In this document: positions 1-4,714 of the stretch, piece after piece | How the letters are laid out: every line of letters begins with the position of its first letter | How positions within the stretch are numbered: the first letter of the stretch is position 1 | DNA from: a bacterium | GTDB lineage: Bacteria > SZUA-79 > Acidulodesulfobacterales > Acidulodesulfobacteraceae | Length of the DNA: 6,903 nucleotides | Assembly: GCA_021789455.1 (NCBI GenBank) | Contig: JAJYJN010000059.1 | Location: 1 to 6,903 of the forward strand | Reading direction: 5' to 3' | Program-made: the position numbers and the translations under genes | Notes under the pieces: model-generated | What the model was told of the DNA's origin: nothing | What the model saw: only the letters and a program-made list of their open reading frames with translations | Database searches by the model: none

Positions 1-490
1 CCTTGACAAAGCGGCTTGCCGGTTTATCATAAAAATAACAGGGGTAAATATATAAAAAATGGAGGTGATAAATTAATTTTAAGCGATTTTCGTCGGTGAA
101 AATGGTATTTTTCGTTCGGCGTTTTTGGTATTTTTCGTTCGGCGTTTTAGGGAATTTTAATTCGGTGTTGACACTTTTTTTTCTTTTGAACAAGTCGTTT
201 TGCATATATTCAAATTCTTCCCAATCGTTAATTTTCCTTAGTTTAAATTTTATCTTTTCCCTGCATATCTTTGAGATCTCTTTGATGTTTTCCGGCTGCG
301 GCATTATATCGACTTCAACAAGCGAAATATGCCCCGGATTGCGTTTTAAAACTTTAGCGTGGAAAAATTTGTCAATAAGCAATTCTTTAATCTGATTTTC
401 TATAAATTTTTTGGTAGCTTCGGCTTTTGGAATCTCTCTGCCGCTAACTCTCACGCAGAACGGGTCAATATTATTTGATAAATTTTTCAA
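1..490 (-). CDS. Hypothetical protein coupled to the integrase, 3' end off the window
   Basis: Reading leftwards from a TTG at 490-488 gives 163 uninterrupted codons to the window edge. The TTG sits five bases after the integrase stop (498-496), and the bases GGGG and AAAGGA just before it can serve as ribosome binding site, so translation is probably coupled to the integrase. The first 95 or so residues look like a normal soluble, charged, mostly helical protein (starting LKNLSNNIDPFCVRVSGRE, later IPKAEATKKFIENQ); I do not recognise a family. From about residue 107 the frame enters 23-bp tandem repeats whose length is not a multiple of three, so the downstream part (ending YDKPASRFVK) may not be the original reading frame. 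Removing one repeat copy gives a frame that stops near position 27. The role is unknown; position suggests an accessory factor of the recombinase. Confidence 0.55.
   Translation of the reverse strand, partial: MKNLSNNIDPFCVRVSGREIPKAEATKKFIENQIKELLIDKFFHAKVLKRNPGHISLVEVDIMPQPENIKEISKICREKIKFKLRKINDWEEFEYMQNDLFKRKKSVNTELKFPKTPNEKYQKRRTKNTIFTDENRLKLIYHLHFLYIYPCYFYDKPASRFVK
81..172. repeat. 23-bp tandem repeat, two perfect and about two degenerate copies
   Basis: Positions 104-126 and 127-149 are the same 23-bp unit (ggtatttttcgttcggcgtt plus a T-rich end), differing only in the last base. A diverged copy, about 15 of 23 matching, follows at 150-172, and a partial one (attttcgtcggtg) precedes at about 85-97. 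The unit length shifts the reading frame of the minus-strand gene that crosses it. It may be a slippage duplication near the end of a gene, or an iteron-like protein binding array. Confidence 0.7.
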
Positions 491-495
491 TTCCT

Positions 496-1491
496 TTACC
501 CCAGATACCTATTTGTTATTTCAATCCTTTCGTGTCCTAGGTCTCGCGATATTTCTTGCCTGATTTCTTTATCTATAGTTTGAAATTCAGGTTTGGACAG
601 TCCGGTCTTTTCCAATATGCCGCCGAGCCACTCGGCTTTACCCCCTCCCGTCCTTGCCCTGCACTCGATTTGATATCCTTTGTTCAGCCACGCTTCCTTG
701 TATGCTTCATGGGCAGTCCAGTGCCTTTCGCCGTGATAGTGAAAATATAGGTTGGTTTCTGCGCGGAAAGATTTTAAAGTATTGTTTGCAAAGTTCCGCC
801 CTTGTCTTATTGTTCCTATGTTGAGGTTTTTAAGATGATTTTCTTTCAAAAATGCTTTTGCTTCCAAAAGCACCGTTTTTTGGTTGGGATTTAATTTAAT
901 TTCTCTTTCGCGGCTGTTTTTAGAACCGTCGTCTTTTGCCGATACTTTTAAAATATTTCCGGACAAATCTTTATTTAATAATTTAATTTGAAGACTTTCT
1001 CTTAATCTTAAATTAACAGATTGGATATTAACGGCATGCTTTAGCGACGCATAACGTAAATCATTTGTTTGTGCGTATTTTTGGTCAAGCCAAGTTTTAA
1101 ATGCGGTTGCGGATTCTCTTGGATTGTCTTTATTGATTCCGTCTTTTTCGGATATATTACGGCTTAATCCGAAATTAGACGCTTTAATGACGTGTAAATC
1201 GTCTCTATCTATATACCTAACGATATTATTAATGCTTGAGATATATGAATTTGCGTTAGATAAAGACATATTTCCCGATGAGACGTTATTTTTTAATCCT
1301 GTAATCATATCGTAAATATGAGACTGCTCTAAATCTTTTAAGCTTTTAATTCCGGTTTGCGCTTTAATTTCTCTTAAAGTAGCGGAAAGTTTTTCGGCAG
1401 TGGAAGAACCACGCTTAATAAATTCCGATATTTCTTTTGCAAGGTAACTTATCTTGCTATAGTTTTTTATGCTCATAGCTTTACCGCTCAC
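496..1491 (-). CDS. int: Tyrosine recombinase (integrase)
   Basis: A 331-residue site-specific recombinase that would cut and rejoin element and chromosomal att sites through a 3'-phosphotyrosine. Residues 1-100 form a helical core-binding (SAM-like) domain; the catalytic domain follows from about 125. The catalytic set is visible: Arg162 in LRLRE (box I), His253-x-x-Arg256 in HGERH, His320 in DLGHE, and nucleophile Tyr329 two residues from the C-terminus in NRYLG. Layout and box II resemble the prophage integrases of Pfam Integrase_1 with Phage_int_SAM_2, though no search was run. The very short tail after the tyrosine leaves little room for a trans-acting C-terminal helix. The start is GTG at 1491, with GAGG seven bases upstream; it overlaps the TGA of the upstream small gene (GTGA), so the two are translationally coupled. 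An in-frame ATG at 1476 is the alternative start. The gene is intact. Confidence 0.93.
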   Translation of the reverse strand: MSGKAMSIKNYSKISYLAKEISEFIKRGSSTAEKLSATLREIKAQTGIKSLKDLEQSHIYDMITGLKNNVSSGNMSLSNANSYISSINNIVRYIDRDDLHVIKASNFGLSRNISEKDGINKDNPRESATAFKTWLDQKYAQTNDLRYASLKHAVNIQSVNLRLRESLQIKLLNKDLSGNILKVSAKDDGSKNSREREIKLNPNQKTVLLEAKAFLKENHLKNLNIGTIRQGRNFANNTLKSFRAETNLYFHYHGERHWTAHEAYKEAWLNKGYQIECRARTGGGKAEWLGGILEKTGLSKPEFQTIDKEIRQEISRDLGHERIEITNRYLG

Positions 1492-1790
1492 TTTAAAACC
1501 TCGATTCCGATATTTATCTTAAAGAACCGCCTATAAATTTCTCTAATTACCAAAAAATATTTCCGGCGGGTTTCGTCTGATTTATTTGACATTTCTTTAG
1601 TATCGAAGAAATCTTTTACCACTTGTTTTTTGCGTATTCCGTCCGTATGAAGTAAATTTTGAGATTCGCAAAATGAAAAGAATTTAATAGCCGCCTTATC
1701 CCTGAATTTTTGGGTTTTCGACGTATTCTGGTGCTTTTGCGCCAAAAATAGCCGGCGGTGCTGTTTATAAAATTCGGTTAATTTGCCCAT
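1488..1790 (-). CDS. Small basic helical protein, core-binding-like partner of the integrase
   Basis: A 100-residue protein, rich in Lys and Arg and predicted all-helical. It starts at ATG 1790 with AGAGG six bases upstream and ends in a GTGA overlap with the integrase, so both are made from one message. The pattern (a first helix pair around KFRDKAAIKFFSFCE, then DETRRKYFLVIREIYRRFFK) resembles the SAM-like core-binding domain at the N-terminus of tyrosine recombinases, where TxxxYxxxLRxFYRFL-like helices contact the core site. The integrase downstream already has its own such domain, so this would be an extra, separately encoded DNA-binding module or a directionality or assembly factor. It has no catalytic residues. 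It could also be the N-terminal part of a recombinase split by a frameshift, but the good ribosome binding sites of both genes argue for two real proteins. Family assignment is tentative. Confidence 0.75.
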   Translation of the reverse strand: MGKLTEFYKQHRRLFLAQKHQNTSKTQKFRDKAAIKFFSFCESQNLLHTDGIRKKQVVKDFFDTKEMSNKSDETRRKYFLVIREIYRRFFKINIGIEVLK

Positions 1791-1973
1791 ATTTACCTCT
1801 AATATTTGTCAGTCTTCTTATGTGTTCCGAATACACTGTTTCCGGTTTTAAATACGAAACCTGTTTTCGCGATATGCGACGGAAGGCAAATCCAAACTTC
1901 GGAACTATATATATTGTGTTAGCGTCCGTTAATACCGCCATTTAGGCGCAACTAACGAAATTATCACGATTTT

Positions 1974-2010
1974 GCGGCTTTTTCTATGTGCCTAACATAG
2001 AGAAAGCCGC
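1974..2010. repeat. Strong 16-bp inverted repeat (hairpin)
   Basis: The arm gcggctttttctatgt (1974-1989) pairs with acatagagaaagccgc (1995-2010) around the 5-base loop gccta; the only non-Watson-Crick position is a G-T wobble. Neither side is followed by a T-tract, so it is not an ordinary intrinsic terminator. It lies about 180 bp upstream of the integrase operon start. Confidence 0.85.
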
Positions 2011-2042
2011 TTGAAAGTCCATTAAAAAATCAGCAATACCAA

Positions 2043-2071
2043 TGCGGACTGGCGATTTTAATCTGCGGACT
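2043..2071. repeat. 8-bp direct repeat with 21-bp period
   Basis: tgcggact occurs at 2043-2050 and again at 2064-2071, exactly 21 bp (two helical turns) apart, placing both copies on the same DNA face. A similar ttgcggctt starts the hairpin at 1973. Integrase arm-type or regulator sites are possible; chance cannot be excluded for 8 bp. Confidence 0.4.
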
Positions 2072-2086
2072 TCCTTAAACTTACTT

Positions 2087-2108
2087 AAAAAAACCGAATT
2101 AATCGGCT
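2087..2108 (-). terminator. Candidate weak intrinsic terminator, minus strand
   Basis: Read on the minus strand, AGCCGA pairs with TCGGTT-type sequence around a TTAAT loop (one G-T wobble), and the 3' arm runs into seven T residues. The stem is short. It could limit read-through from the excisionase-like gene toward the integrase operon. Confidence 0.4.
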
Positions 2109-2290
2109 TCAATTTTTTCGAAAAGTTTGAATAAAAACTACTTTAGATGTTTCTGCACGCTGTTTTTGTATTTCAAGTTGTATAAAGCGCCGAATTTCTA
2201 CATAAGAGGTCTGTTTTTATGAACTTAACGAACATCCGGGTAATCTTTTTAATCTACCTGCAGCCATAGACAATTACCATTCGATAAAAT

Positions 2291-2311
2291 CTTACGTTTG
2301 TCAAACGCAAG
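2291..2311 (-). terminator. Dyad just after the excisionase-like gene, terminator or binding site
   Basis: cttacgtttg and caaacgcaag form a 10-1-10 inverted repeat with one mismatch, 23 bp beyond the stop of the minus-strand HTH gene. On the minus strand it is followed by ATTTTATC, so an intrinsic terminator is plausible, but the nearly loop-free symmetry also fits a protein binding site. Confidence 0.45.
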
Positions 2312-2333
2312 CGGGATTATCTGCAGTAAACTT

Positions 2334-2597
2334 TTATATATTATTAATCGTTTCTCTATTATTTTTAATATTTACTTTCTTTATCGCCCCATAAAATCCT
2401 TCAACTTTATTGTTCTCAAGATATTGCTCTATATCCGACGTCTTTATTAAAATTTTAGACTTGACCCGATAAAATGTTATTTCTCTATCGTTTACAAGCC
2501 GCCTTATAGTCATCTTATTCACGTTAAGATATTGCGCCGCTTGATTAACATCCAATAATACGTTTTGAGTTTCAGATTTTATGTTTTTTATTTCCAT
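2334..2597 (-). CDS. Excisionase / MerR-like HTH DNA-binding protein
   Basis: An 87-residue protein whose core (about 13-61) matches the excisionase-family HTH_17 pattern: LLDVNQAAQYLNVNKMTIRR forms the winged helix-turn-helix, EITFYRVKSKILI the wing, and KTSDIEQYLE the closing helix. Family members bend DNA as recombination directionality factors or act as small regulators. The C-terminal tail (62-87, EGFYGAIKKVNIKNN) is Lys/Asn-rich. It starts at ATG 2597, with no clear Shine-Dalgarno site; a near-consensus promoter lies just upstream (2631-2658). It is divergent from the phage-type repressor and points toward the integrase operon, the expected place for an Xis-type protein. A transcriptional regulator role rather than excision is the main alternative. 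Confidence 0.82.
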   Translation of the reverse strand: MEIKNIKSETQNVLLDVNQAAQYLNVNKMTIRRLVNDREITFYRVKSKILIKTSDIEQYLENNKVEGFYGAIKKVNIKNNRETINNI

Positions 2598-2605
2598 ATT
2601 TTACT

Positions 2606-2687
2606 TTGTAAATAAATGTTGTATAATTATATTATATAACTTATTTTCATAAAGTCAAATTATTTTTTTATCATTGTAAATTTATGT
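2606..2687. promoter_or_regulatory. Paired 14-bp direct repeats, candidate operators
   Basis: ttgtaaataaatgt at 2606-2619 and ttgtaaatttatgt at 2674-2687 agree at 12 of 14 positions. The first lies between the -10 box and the start codon of the excisionase-like gene and overlaps a TTTAC-TTT-GTAAA dyad (2600-2612); the second lies just upstream of that gene's -35 box. Two copies bracketing one promoter in a divergent switch region suggest binding sites for the neighbouring repressor or the HTH protein. Confidence 0.45.
2631..2658 (-). promoter_or_regulatory. Promoter of the excisionase-like gene
   Basis: On the minus strand, TTGACT (2658-2653) and TATAAT (2636-2631) are 16 bp apart, a near-consensus sigma-70-type promoter. 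Transcription would begin near 2624, giving a leader of about 27 bases before the ATG at 2597. Confidence 0.7.
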
Positions 2688-2695
2688 AGGATATA

Positions 2696-2737
2696 TTGAA
2701 ATATTCAAAGGCTATGATTTTTTTGAAATGGTATAAT
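2696..2737 (+). promoter_or_regulatory. Extended -10 promoter and dyad upstream of the repressor
   Basis: TGGTATAAT at 2729-2737 is an extended -10 element with a perfect TATAAT; no good -35 is found 16-18 bp upstream, which is usual for extended -10 promoters. A 5-3-5 inverted repeat, ttgaa-ata-ttcaa, lies at 2696-2708, where a bound repressor could act on its own promoter. Confidence 0.5.
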
Positions 2738-2761
2738 ATAAAAATTTAACGGGGGTATAAA

Positions 2762-3682
2762 TTGCATAAGAAAAAGCCCAGATTAAACATTTTTGAAGTC
2801 AAGCTAATCGAAAAATTAAAAAATTTAAGAATCGAACAAAACCTTACGCAGGCCGAATTAGCTAAAAAAGCCGGACTTTCGAGAGTATCGGTTACGGAAC
2901 TTGAAACTTTCCGAAAAAAGCCTACATCCAAAATTATAGAAAAAATTTCTAATGCCTTAGATTTTCCCGATTACGTCAAAGAATTAAAGAAAATAGTCGA
3001 AAAACAAAATGAAGAATTTGAGGAAAAATCTTCTAACTTAATCGAAAATCGGTTTAACCCTATACCTCTATCAGATAAATTGATTTCCGATAAAGAAGAC
3101 TTATTGAAATTAAAAAAAAATACCGAAGGACAGTTTGTGTTCGTTCCTGGCAAAATGGCCGTAGTAATAAGCAAAATTAATGGAATATATGCTTATAAAA
3201 TGCATGACCCCTCGATGGAACCCACCATTAAAGAGGGAGATTTTCTGATTATTAAATACCTTAAGCAAACCTTAATGCCGGATGATTTGCTGGCAAGTAT
3301 GTATTTTGCGGATTCCAGTATCGTCGTTATATCTAACGGCAAGGAAAGTTTTGTAAGAAGAATGAAAAAAATTCGCTATTATACCAGGTTTAATGCTAAA
3401 GGTAAGGGCAATAATAAAACGGATAAGAATTATCCAAAAGATATCGTGTTTTTTATTGCGGACAATCCTTTTGATAACGGCTTTTATATTGAACCTGAAT
3501 GGGATATCAACAACAGGGCGGTTACCGATGAAACATACCTCGAGATCGATACCCGGACATTTTCCATAGACGATAACTCCGATTTTAAGATTATCGGGGT
3601 TGTTATTATGATTGTCAAGGGAAACCCGATAAACGATATGGATATAGAAGCGTTATTAATGACCAAGTGGATTAATGAATAG
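2762..3682 (+). CDS. Phage-type repressor with HTH and S24 (LexA/CI-like) domains
   Basis: A 306-residue transcriptional repressor, probably the maintenance switch of the element. Residues 15-68 are an HTH_3 domain (LRIEQNLTQAELAKKAGLS, then RVSVTELE as recognition helix). A charged helical linker covers about 70-120. An S24 domain begins near 124: DPSMEPTIKEGD carries the expected nucleophile Ser151, and IADNP and DFKIIGVVIMIVKG are the typical later strands. The catalytic lysine of LexA (in VKRL) is replaced by Arg199 (FVRRM), and no Ala-Gly or Cys-Gly pair is seen in the linker, so RecA-stimulated self-cleavage looks doubtful; the domain may serve for dimerisation. The S24 part is longer than usual, with an insert around 204-270. 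Start is TTG at 2762, supported by GGGGG six bases upstream. It faces away from the excisionase-like gene. Confidence 0.87.
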   Translation: MHKKKPRLNIFEVKLIEKLKNLRIEQNLTQAELAKKAGLSRVSVTELETFRKKPTSKIIEKISNALDFPDYVKELKKIVEKQNEEFEEKSSNLIENRFNPIPLSDKLISDKEDLLKLKKNTEGQFVFVPGKMAVVISKINGIYAYKMHDPSMEPTIKEGDFLIIKYLKQTLMPDDLLASMYFADSSIVVISNGKESFVRRMKKIRYYTRFNAKGKGNNKTDKNYPKDIVFFIADNPFDNGFYIEPEWDINNRAVTDETYLEIDTRTFSIDDNSDFKIIGVVIMIVKGNPINDMDIEALLMTKWINE

Positions 3683-3706
3683 ATTTTAAAAGCCCTAATG
3701 TTAATT

Positions 3707-3732
3707 ACATAAAAGTTTTACATAAAAGTTTT
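3707..3732. repeat. 13-bp tandem repeat of a palindrome, candidate operator
   Basis: acataaaagtttt is repeated head to tail at 3707-3719 and 3720-3732. Each copy contains the 11-bp palindrome TAAAAGTTTTA, so two palindromes lie 13 bp apart directly upstream of the TTGACA box of the hicBA promoter. A repressor dimer site is likely. Confidence 0.6.
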
Positions 3733-3733
3733 A

Positions 3734-3762
3734 TTGACATAATATTTTACAAGGGATAAAAT
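3734..3762 (+). promoter_or_regulatory. hicBA promoter
   Basis: A perfect TTGACA (3734-3739) is followed after 17 bp by TAAAAT (3757-3762). Transcription would begin near 3769, leaving a leader of about 67 bases before hicB. Confidence 0.75.
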
Positions 3763-3835
3763 TAATTTATTATAAAAAATGAAGAATAATTGCTGTTCTT
3801 AAAAATTAGAAATTTATAGGATTTAAAAACACAAC

Positions 3836-4060
3836 ATGAAAGAATATAATTATACGGTTATTTTGGAAAGAGAAGAAGACGGCGGATTTCATGCGTTTTG
3901 TCCGGCTCTTCCGGGATGTCATACATACGGGGACAACTACGATGAAGCATCAGAAAATATAAAAGATGCAATTAAGCTTTATATTGAAAGTTTAAAGATG
4001 CATAAAGAAGAAATCCCAATTGAAGACATTGCTATTAAATCTATGAGGGTAGCGGTTTGA
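3836..4060 (+). CDS. hicB: HicB-family antitoxin, short form
   Basis: A 74-residue antitoxin expected to bind and silence the HicA RNase encoded just downstream. It shows the HicB partial RNase-H-like fold: strand YTVILEREEDGGFHAFCPALPGCHTYGD followed by the helix DEASENIKDAIKLYIESLK; the GGF-x-A-x-x-P-x-L-P-G-C core is diagnostic. It ends at about the length of the fold plus a short tail, so the C-terminal RHH or HTH DNA-binding domain present in longer HicB proteins is absent. Its stop overlaps the start of hicA (TTGA). The ATG at 3836 has no good Shine-Dalgarno site; the nearest AGG is 15 bases upstream. Located next to the tRNA junction, it probably helps keep the element in the population. 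Confidence 0.9.
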   Translation: MKEYNYTVILEREEDGGFHAFCPALPGCHTYGDNYDEASENIKDAIKLYIESLKMHKEEIPIEDIAIKSMRVAV

Positions 4061-4287
4061 GCCCTAAATTGCCTCGCATTACTTCTAAGGACATAATAAA
4101 GGTGGCTGTTAAATTAGGCTTTCAGTTCGACAGGAAATCAGGAAGCCACGCCATTTATTACCGCGATTCGGATAAAAGGCGGATAGTCGTTCCAATTCAT
4201 TCTGGAAAAATTATAAAACCGAAAACGCTCTCAGGAATAATTAAAGACATGGGATTAGAATCAAATGAATTTCAAAGTCTGCTATAA
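4057..4287 (+). CDS. hicA: HicA-family toxin (mRNA interferase)
   Basis: A 76-residue toxin with the double-stranded-RNA-binding-like fold of HicA, expected to cleave RNA when not held by HicB. Visible family marks are the N-terminal PRITSKDIIKVAVKLGFQF, the KSGSHAIY motif carrying the catalytic His31, the basic RRIVVPIHSGKIIKPKTL strand and the closing helix LSGIIKDMGL. The start is TTG at 4057, overlapping the hicB TGA; GAGGG at 4045-4049, seven bases upstream, lies inside hicB and supports this start. Coupling lets the antitoxin be made first. The catalytic residues look intact, so the toxin is probably active. No clear terminator follows before the tRNA fragment. Confidence 0.91.
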   Translation: MSPKLPRITSKDIIKVAVKLGFQFDRKSGSHAIYYRDSDKRRIVVPIHSGKIIKPKTLSGIIKDMGLESNEFQSLL

Positions 4288-4327
4288 AATAATCACATTT
4301 TAGCGCACATAAAAAATATATATAGCC

Positions 4328-4355
4328 GATAAGTTAGTAATTTCATTAACTTATC
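4328..4355. repeat. Perfect 9-bp inverted repeat beside the att site
   Basis: gataagtta (4328-4336) and taacttatc (4347-4355) flank a 10-base spacer, ending 10 bp before the tRNA fragment. It occupies the place of the missing tRNA 5' half. It could be a recombinase or Xis arm site, or a terminator-like hairpin after hicA without a T-tract. Confidence 0.6.
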
Positions 4356-4365
4356 AATCAAGGTA

Positions 4366-4415
4366 ACAGCCTTCTAAGCTGTGGGTCGCAGGTTCGAATC
4401 CTGCTGGACGCACCA
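4366..4415 (+). pseudogene. tRNA-Arg(TCT) 3' fragment, probable attR
   Basis: The sequence folds as the 3' part of a tRNA. The anticodon arm is ACAGC, loop CTTCTAA, GCTGT with anticodon TCT (arginine). The variable region is GGGTC (4383-4387). The T arm is GCAGG, TTCGAAT, CCTGC. The acceptor 3' strand TGGACGC (4405-4411) is followed by discriminator A and an encoded CCA. The required 5' acceptor strand GCGTCCA and a D arm are absent from the preceding 80 bases, which instead hold a different inverted repeat. It therefore cannot make a tRNA. Integration into the 3' half of a tRNA gene leaves exactly such a displaced fragment at the far end of the element. Confidence 0.87.
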
Positions 4416-4422
4416 TTAAATC

Positions 4423-4451
4423 AAGGGTTTTAATATCGTTTTTAAAACCTT
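4423..4451 (+). terminator. Hairpin after the tRNA fragment, possible tRNA terminator
   Basis: aagggttttaa pairs with ttaaaacctt, with one bulged G, around a short loop beginning 8 bases after the CCA. It is where a tRNA terminator would lie, but no T-run follows the stem, so it is weak. Confidence 0.35.
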
Positions 4452-4551
4452 CTCGCGTCAAAGAAATGTAAAGTTTCGGGAAATATATACATAGCTTATA
4501 TTTAAAAATTCTTCCTTTGTAAACATTTTAAAACTCTTAAAATAAGAAATT

Positions 4552-4585
4552 ATTTTAAAAATATAACATATTTATATTTTAAAAT
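4552..4585. repeat. AT-only inverted repeat upstream of the transporter promoter
   Basis: attttaaaaatataa (4552-4566) pairs with ttatattttaaaat (4572-4585) with one bulged A. It ends four bases before the -35 box, so it could be an operator; in such AT-rich DNA chance is a real alternative. Confidence 0.45.
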
Positions 4586-4589
4586 TTTC

Positions 4590-4618
4590 TTGACATAATT
4601 TAAAAAAAATGATATCTT
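4590..4618 (+). promoter_or_regulatory. Promoter of the TDT transporter
   Basis: TTGACA (4590-4595), 17 bp, then TATCTT (4613-4618). Transcription would begin near 4625, leaving a leader of about 90 bases. Confidence 0.6.
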
Positions 4619-4641
4619 TAATAGCGCTTCAATGTTAGTTT

Positions 4642-4674
4642 ATATAAAAATATAATATCGTTATATTTTTATAT
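4642..4674 (+). repeat. Perfect 14-bp hairpin in the transporter leader
   Basis: atataaaaatataa (4642-4655) and ttatatttttatat (4661-4674) pair perfectly around tatcg. It lies within the predicted leader, 40 bases before the start codon. With only A-T pairs it would be a temperature-sensitive RNA structure or a DNA-level regulator site. Confidence 0.6.
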
Positions 4675-4714
4675 CTAATAATTAAACAATATAAATATAA
4701 TTTATTTAAAATCT

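Larger units (their letters stand above)
1801..2333. other. Gene-free structured region between excisionase-like gene and integrase operon
   Basis: This 533-bp stretch has no convincing reading frame on either strand; the longest ATG-started frames seen are tiny. It carries a 16-bp hairpin (1974-2010), an 8-bp direct repeat with 21-bp period (2043-2071), terminator-like dyads on the minus strand (2087-2108 and 2291-2311), a CGCC/GGCG mini-hairpin near 1936-1948 and a GTGT/ACAC dyad near 1821-1835. It must hold the promoter or leader of the integrase operon, but no clear -35/-10 pair stands out just upstream of 1790. Recombinase arm-type sites or a regulated leader transcript are possible uses. 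Confidence 0.5.
1..4415. mobile_element. Right part of a tRNA-integrated mobile element
   Basis: The stretch carries the classic set of an integrative element: a tyrosine recombinase, a small excisionase-type HTH protein divergent from an S24-type repressor, a HicBA toxin-antitoxin module, and a truncated tRNA-Arg 3' fragment at its right edge. The tRNA fragment lies in plus orientation with its 5' half missing, so the foreign DNA is to its left and the chromosome to its right. The left end is outside the window. No phage structural, conjugation or IS transposase gene is visible here, so whether it is a prophage, an ICE or a genomic island is not decided. The boundary at 4415 is an inference from the tRNA 3' end; the exact crossover may lie anywhere in the fragment. 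Confidence 0.72.
4416..4714. other. Very AT-rich intergenic region between att site and transporter gene
   Basis: No gene is seen in these 299 bases. They hold a hairpin just after the tRNA fragment (4423-4451), an AT-only inverted repeat (4552-4585), a promoter (4590-4618) and a perfect 14-bp leader hairpin (4642-4674), each listed separately. Confidence 0.6.

Noticed and set aside
1..30. Possible start of a further minus-strand gene at ATG 30-28 (MINRQAALSR)
   Set aside because: Only ten codons are in the window and no ribosome binding site precedes the ATG, so it cannot be supported.
81..172. CRISPR array
   Set aside because: The units are directly adjacent, with no unique spacers, and degrade quickly; this is a simple tandem repeat.
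96..395. Plus-strand 99-residue frame rich in Phe, Ser and Leu
   Set aside because: It lies opposite a better-supported minus-strand frame coupled to the integrase, and its composition is that of an antisense reading of AT-rich coding DNA. The good Shine-Dalgarno site upstream is too far (27 bases) from its GTG.
1920..1960. gcgtccg at 1922-1928 as a possible 5' acceptor strand of the broken tRNA-Arg
   Set aside because: The seventh base does not pair, no D arm follows, and it lies about 2.4 kb from the 3' fragment with unrelated genes between; it is probably chance.
1974..2010. Intrinsic terminator of the integrase region
   Set aside because: The stem is strong, but neither strand has a T-tract after it, so it was kept only as an inverted repeat.
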